64,000 bases of DNA from Solirubrum puertoriconensis. Lineage in GTDB: Bacteria > Bacteroidota > Bacteroidia > Cytophagales > Hymenobacteraceae. The DNA is taken from assembly GCF_001483135.1 (NCBI RefSeq), contig NZ_LNAL01000008.1, positions 372,001 to 436,000 on the forward strand. Reading direction: 5' to 3'. The position numbers were made by a program, and so were the translations under genes. The notes beneath the pieces were generated by a model. It saw only the letters and a program-made list of their open reading frames with translations, was not told the DNA's origin and did no database searches. Below are positions 60,495 through 64,000 of the stretch, piece after piece. The first letter of the stretch is position 1. Every line of letters begins with the position of its first letter.

Positions 60495-61238
60495 CTACAC
60501 CTTGGTAACGCGGCCGCTGCCCGAAATGCGCGAGGTAATGCGCGGCGAGCCCGTGTAGTAAACGCTGCCCGAGCCGCTAATGCGAGCGTCGAGGGTTTGC
60601 GCAACCCCAATGCGGCAGTTGCCCGAGCCGCTGATGTGGGCCGTGCAGCTATTGGTTTTCAGCTCCGATGCGTCGATGCGGCCCGAACCGCTGATGTGCA
60701 CATCGGCGGCGGGGCTGTTGCCGCTGAGCCGCATGCTGCCCGAGCCCGATACGTGGGCTTGCAGGCGCTCGGCGGTTACGGGCACGCGCAACGCCCCCGA
60801 GCCACTCACCGATAAATCGAGCGCGGCGGCGCGTAACGGCTGCTCGGCCCGTATGCTGCCCGAGCCGCTCACGCCCAAAGCTTCGATCTGCGGCATGGTT
60901 ACGTACACCTTTACGGGCGACTTAAAGCCGCCCCAGTTTTTCCAGCGGCCTTCGGGCAGGCCAATGCGCAAGCGGCCGTCCTTCACGGCGGTTTCAATCT
61001 CGCGCAAGTCGTCGGGGTTGCCTACCAGCTCTACCTTCTGCGTGGCGCCTTGCACCAAAATCAGCTCGGCCGATGTAGCCAGCGACAACCGCGTGAAGGC
61101 CGGTACCTGGCGCACGTCGCGGGTTTGCTCGGGCGCGGCAACAACAACGGGAGCAACCGCTGCAACGGGTTGGTAAACCGGCAGGGTAGCCAACATGGCC
61201 AGTGGCAAAGTGAGCAAGGGTAGGAGTAGGGTTTTCAT
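60495..61238 (-). CDS. GIN/DUF2807 head-domain exported protein
   Basis: 247 residues; signal peptide, then VPAFTRLSLATSAELILVQGATQKVELVGN, a typical GIN-domain opening, and repeated SGSGSxR blocks (VSGSGSIRAE, VSGSGALRV, VSGSGSMRL, ISGSGRIDA, ISGSGNCRIG, ISGSGSVYY). These form a right-handed parallel beta-helix of DUF2807. Such proteins are exported or surface-bound in Bacteroidota with no defined substrate. Standalone. Confidence 0.9.
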   Translation of the reverse strand: MKTLLLPLLTLPLAMLATLPVYQPVAAVAPVVVAAPEQTRDVRQVPAFTRLSLATSAELILVQGATQKVELVGNPDDLREIETAVKDGRLRIGLPEGRWKNWGGFKSPVKVYVTMPQIEALGVSGSGSIRAEQPLRAAALDLSVSGSGALRVPVTAERLQAHVSGSGSMRLSGNSPAADVHISGSGRIDASELKTNSCTAHISGSGNCRIGVAQTLDARISGSGSVYYTGSPRITSRISGSGRVTKV

Positions 61239-61365
61239 GGCCGAGGCTGTTAGCGGTTAGAGTATTCAAGATAGCAGATGTAGCTAACCTTGATACAGTT
61301 GCCTGGGCTTGCCGAAAACAAAACGCCGGTGTGCTAAGCCGTGGCCTTGCATGCCCGCCGGAGGC

Positions 61366-61755
61366 CTAGGTGGTAAGCACCTGCTCGCGCTGCAAGTAGC
61401 CCTGCCCCCAGCCAATGAGGGCTTCGAAAAGGGGCTGAACGCGCCGGCCGTGCTCGGTGAGGTGGTACTCTACCTTGGGCGGCACCTGCTGGTACACGGT
61501 GCGCTGCACAATGGCATCGAGCTCCAACTCGCGCAGTTCCTGAATCAGCATCTTCTCCGTGATTTCGGGCACCAGGCGCTTCAGCTCGCCGTAGCGGCGC
61601 GGGCCTTCAAGCAAGTAGGAGAGGATGAGCAATTTCCATTTGCCACCCAGCACGTTGAGGGTAGTACGCACCGGGCAAAAGGCGTTGAGGGGCGGCGCCT
61701 CGCGGCAGGTTTTCCACTCGGCCTCGGCTATCTGTTGCTTGGTTTGCTTCTCCAT
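61366..61755 (-). CDS. HxlR-family transcriptional regulator
   Basis: 129 residues. HxlR winged-helix features: CPVRTTLNVLGGKWKLLILSYLLEGPRRYGELKRLVPEITEKMLIQELRELELDAIVQR and VEYHLTEHGRRVQPLFEALIGWG. Cys at the head of the domain (AFCPVR) fits redox- or electrophile-sensing members such as HypR, YodB and QorR. It is divergent from the NmrA-like oxidoreductase gene at 61921, the usual pairing for this type, so it probably represses it. The TAG stop lies in CCTAGG at 61365-61370. Confidence 0.92.
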   Translation of the reverse strand: MEKQTKQQIAEAEWKTCREAPPLNAFCPVRTTLNVLGGKWKLLILSYLLEGPRRYGELKRLVPEITEKMLIQELRELELDAIVQRTVYQQVPPKVEYHLTEHGRRVQPLFEALIGWGQGYLQREQVLTT

Positions 61756-61784
61756 AGCAAAATAATGTGCTTGATTATCAGCAT

Positions 61785-61819
61785 AACTAACCCAAAGGTA
61801 GGTAGCCTACTTTTTAGTT
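61785..61819. promoter_or_regulatory. Probable HxlR operator in the divergent intergenic region
   Basis: Outer half-sites AACTAA (61785-61790) and TTAGTT (61814-61819) enclose an inner dyad GTAGG-TAG-CCTAC (61798-61810). The two are offset by two bases. It lies between the start codons of the two divergent genes. Confidence 0.45.
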
Positions 61820-61920
61820 GGTACTTGCTTAAAGCGAAGGTAAGCAGCGTCCTTTGAACTGCCAACGCGGCCTAGGTGCCTGGTTTGGCTTTTCGCATTC
61901 AACCAACACGTACCCTTGTT

Positions 61921-62847
61921 ATGACTAAGCACATTGTAGTTACGGGCGCCACCGGTAACATTGGCGGCCACCTTGCCCACGAACTATTGCGCCGCGGCCA
62001 CCGCGTAACGGCCGTTGCCCGCTCGGCCGAGCACCTCGAGGCCCTGCGCCAAGCCGGAGCCGAGGTACGCCCCGGGCAGCTCAGCGACGTAGCGTTCCTG
62101 ACCGACGTTTTGCGCGGAGCCGATGCCGCTTTCCTGCTGCTGCCTCCCAACGTAACGGCCCCCGATAACCTGGCTTATCAGGACGCCCTAGGGCAAGCCA
62201 TTGCCGAGGCCGTGCGCGCCTCGGGGCTGCAGCAAGCCGTAAACCTAAGCAGCATTGCGGCCGATTTGCCCGAGGGCACCGGCCCCATTGTAGGCGTACA
62301 CCGGCAGGAGCAACGCCTCAACGCCATCGAGGGCCTGAATGTCGTGCACTTGCGCCCAGCCTACTTCATGGAAAACTTCCTGCCCAACATCGGGCTGATT
62401 CTCGGCATGGGCATCAACGGTTCGGCCACGCGCCCCGAGGTGTCTTTCCCGATGATTGCCACCCAGGATATTGCTGCCTACGCCGCCGCACTGCTTGCCG
62501 GGCCGGCCTTGCCCGGGGGCCAGCATGCGCACCTGCTACTCGGGCCGCGCAACTACTCCATGCAGGAGGTTACCGCCATTTTGGCCGCTGCGATTGGCCG
62601 CCCCGAGCTGCCCTACGTGCAGTTCCCCTACGACCAAGCCAAGCAGGGCATGATGGGCGCTGGTTTGTCGGAGTCGATGGCCGGTTTGTACATCGAAATG
62701 ACGCAAACGCTGAACGCCGAAAAAGCAATGGTGCACGAGGTGCGCACGCCCGAAAACACCACGACTACCACGCTCGAGCAGTTTGCCCAGCAGGTGTTTG
62801 CGCCCGCGTACCAGGCCGCTGCTGGCGCCGCGCAGCCGGTGGTCTAA
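61921..62847 (+). CDS. NmrA/SDR-type NAD(P)H-binding oxidoreductase
   Basis: 308 residues from ATG 61921; an upstream TTG frame exists but adds no family sequence. Rossmann motif VVTGATGNIGGHLAHELLRRG near the N-terminus, then AVARSAEHLEALRQAGAEV, NLSSIAAD and LRPAYFMENFLP. The pattern matches the NmrA/QorB-like atypical SDR group, which includes quinone oxidoreductases and sensors. Divergent from an HxlR regulator gene, a known arrangement for qorB-type quinone reductases. The hydride acceptor is not shown by the sequence. Confidence 0.88.
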   Translation: MTKHIVVTGATGNIGGHLAHELLRRGHRVTAVARSAEHLEALRQAGAEVRPGQLSDVAFLTDVLRGADAAFLLLPPNVTAPDNLAYQDALGQAIAEAVRASGLQQAVNLSSIAADLPEGTGPIVGVHRQEQRLNAIEGLNVVHLRPAYFMENFLPNIGLILGMGINGSATRPEVSFPMIATQDIAAYAAALLAGPALPGGQHAHLLLGPRNYSMQEVTAILAAAIGRPELPYVQFPYDQAKQGMMGAGLSESMAGLYIEMTQTLNAEKAMVHEVRTPENTTTTTLEQFAQQVFAPAYQAAAGAAQPVV

Positions 62848-62874
62848 GGCTTGGAGTAGGCAACAATGCCACCC

Positions 62875-62905
62875 AGCCCCCGCCGGCAATCCGCCGGCGG
62901 GGGCT
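62875..62905 (+). terminator. Terminator of the NmrA-like gene
   Basis: Arms AGCCCCCGCCGG and CCGGCGGGGGCT with a seven-base loop, followed by five T. Confidence 0.8.
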
Positions 62906-62948
62906 TTTTGTTATGGCTTGCGTATGTATTCCCGATACTGATTAAATC

Positions 62949-63398
62949 ATGCCCGATAAGCTGTTGTTGCTCCTCAACTTTGCCCTTGCGGCCTACCTCA
63001 CCGGCGTAATCTGGACGGTGCAGCTCGTGCACTACCCGGGGTTTGCTTTGGTACCGTCCGAGGGCTTTCGGGCCTACCACCAAGCGCACTTGGGCCGAAT
63101 GGGATGGGTAGTAATGGCGCCCATGGTGGCCGAGCTGGCCGCAGCCGCGTGGTGGGCGTGGGTAGCGCGTTCGGCCGCTGGCTGGTGGAGCCTGGGGCTG
63201 GTGGTGTTTGTGTGGGCGGTTACGTTCTTTGTATCGGTGCCGCTGCACAACCGCTTGGCCGCCGACGGCGGTAGCCACGTTGCCGTATACGGCTTGGTGC
63301 GCACCAACTGGCTGCGCACCGTAGCCTGGAGCGCCCGCCTAGGTGTGCTGGGCTGGGCGTTGGCCCAGCAGCTGTTGGGTAGCGCTGCCGCCCGCTAA
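62949..63398 (+). CDS. Integral membrane protein
   Basis: 149 residues with four predicted spans: LLLLLNFALAAYLTGVIWTV, WVVMAPMVAELAAAAWWAWVA, WSLGLVVFVWAVTFFVSV and a C-terminal LGVLGWALAQQLL. Between spans 1 and 2 the pattern VHYPGFALVPSEGFRAYHQAHLGRMGWVV, with His-Tyr and His residues, is typical of a conserved family of small Bacteroidota/Proteobacteria membrane proteins without known function. The catalytic status is unknown. Confidence 0.75.
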   Translation: MPDKLLLLLNFALAAYLTGVIWTVQLVHYPGFALVPSEGFRAYHQAHLGRMGWVVMAPMVAELAAAAWWAWVARSAAGWWSLGLVVFVWAVTFFVSVPLHNRLAADGGSHVAVYGLVRTNWLRTVAWSARLGVLGWALAQQLLGSAAAR

Positions 63399-63422
63399 TC
63401 GTACCTGTTCTGCCTTGTTGCT

Positions 63423-63827
63423 ATGCTTCCTCCGCCCGATGCCTTTTTGCCTGAGCTTCAATTTCAAACGGCCCGCAGCAGCGGCCCGGGTGGCCAAAAC
63501 GTGAACAAGGTAGAAACCAAAGTAGAGCTGCGCTTTCAGCCCCAGGCCTCGGCCTTGCTCTCCGATGAGCAAAAGCAGCGGGTGCTCGAGAAGCTGGCTT
63601 CGCGCCTAACGGCCGATGGCGTACTCATCATTACGGCGCAGGAGTCGCGCAGCCAACAGCGCAACAAAGAGCTGGCTGTAGAGAAATTTTACGAGCTGCT
63701 GCAGCGCAGCCTCCACCGGCCCAAGGCCCGCAAGGCTACTAAGCCCAGCGCCGGAGCCGTGCGCCAGCGCCTCGAAGGCAAGCGGCGGCAGTCGGAGAAA
63801 AAAGCCAACCGCCGCGGCGACTACTAG
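63423..63827 (+). CDS. arfB: ArfB-type alternative ribosome-rescue peptidyl-tRNA hydrolase
   Basis: 134 residues. RF-1-like domain with GGQ at residues 23-25 (SSGPGGQNVNKVETKVELRF), then a helix (LLSDEQKQRVLEKLASRL) and TAQESRSQQRNKELAVEKF. The C-terminal tail is basic (RQRLEGKRRQSEKKANRRG) and in homologues (YaeJ/ICT1) enters the empty mRNA channel of stalled ribosomes. It releases the peptide without a stop codon. No other rescue gene is adjacent. Standalone. Confidence 0.93.
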   Translation: MLPPPDAFLPELQFQTARSSGPGGQNVNKVETKVELRFQPQASALLSDEQKQRVLEKLASRLTADGVLIITAQESRSQQRNKELAVEKFYELLQRSLHRPKARKATKPSAGAVRQRLEGKRRQSEKKANRRGDY

Positions 63828-63972
63828 GGCAGTTGCCTGTTTGTGGCCCAAGGCAGCCAAATTGCCACTGCGTTGTGGGGCGCGTAGCCTCAGCCTAAAC
63901 AGCAGCGCTGACACGCGCGGTTAGGCGGCGCTTTGGCCTAGCTTTATCCTGATTAACTCTGCCTCGCTGCCC

Positions 63973-64000
63973 ATGGATGCCGCCGCACCCCGCACCCCGC
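63973..64000 (+). CDS. Possible start of a gene running off the right edge
   Basis: An ATG at 63973 opens a frame (MDAAAPRTP) that is still open at the window end. A TAGCTTTA box at about 63939, one mismatch from TAnnTTTG, precedes it. Only nine codons are visible, so this is no more than a candidate. Confidence 0.25.

Overview
The window looks like a chromosomal segment of a Hymenobacter-like member of the Bacteroidota (Cytophagales). Base composition is about 60% GC by eye. Several genes are preceded by the Bacteroidota -7 element TAnnTTTG. One secreted protease ends in a type IX secretion sorting domain. Families typical of the phylum recur: DUF3667, DUF4142, GIN/DUF2807, BlaI/BlaR1-TonB, and the MoxR-DUF58-BatA set. 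No rRNA, tRNA, CRISPR array, transposase or phage gene was seen. Most genes read as ordinary chromosomal genes.

Layout. 1-8.3 kb: start of rpoN, asnS, a TIMP/NTR-like exported protein, a Rof-like protein, a Rieske-FAD oxidoreductase, uvrA. 8.4-13.7 kb: exported proteins and lipoproteins, including two DUF4142 proteins. 13.8-15.6 kb: an ECF sigma factor followed by a membrane protein joining an anti-sigma-like cytoplasmic part to a periplasmic trypsin-like protease. 16.4-24.7 kb: a leftward cluster of DUF4159, MoxR ATPase, DUF58, BatA-like, DUF4175-like and an amidotransferase-like membrane protein. 24.8-27 kb: three outer-membrane barrel genes. 27.8-34 kb: a tandem duplication of a TldD-TldE pair. 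34.2-36.5 kb: an McrBC restriction pair. 37-43.9 kb: a sigma-54 activator divergent from a TolC-USP-HlyD-EmrB efflux operon, with paired upstream sites and a possible -24/-12 promoter. 44-50 kb: envelope proteins, BlaR1-TonB/BlaI and a lipoprotein esterase. 49.7-64 kb: penicillin acylase family, a frameshifted barrel gene, RlpA, DUF72, a T9SS metalloprotease, DUF3667, a GIN protein, an HxlR/NmrA divergent pair and ArfB.

The strongest unexplained signal is not a gene. The palindrome CCTAGG occurs about 100 times (by-eye count), against roughly 20 expected from composition. It lies in genes on both strands, between genes, in stop codons and in terminator hairpins. The permuted palindrome GCTAGC, of the same composition, occurs only about a dozen times. 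This resembles the HIP1 iterated palindrome of cyanobacteria, in a different phylum and with a different core.

Other points worth checking are a C11 tract that could fuse BlaI to BlaR1, tandem AACTAA-N4-TTAGTT operators upstream of blaI, twin 16-bp sites upstream of the efflux operon, the sigma factor/protease pair, and a perfect 30-bp inverted repeat at 49.25 kb.
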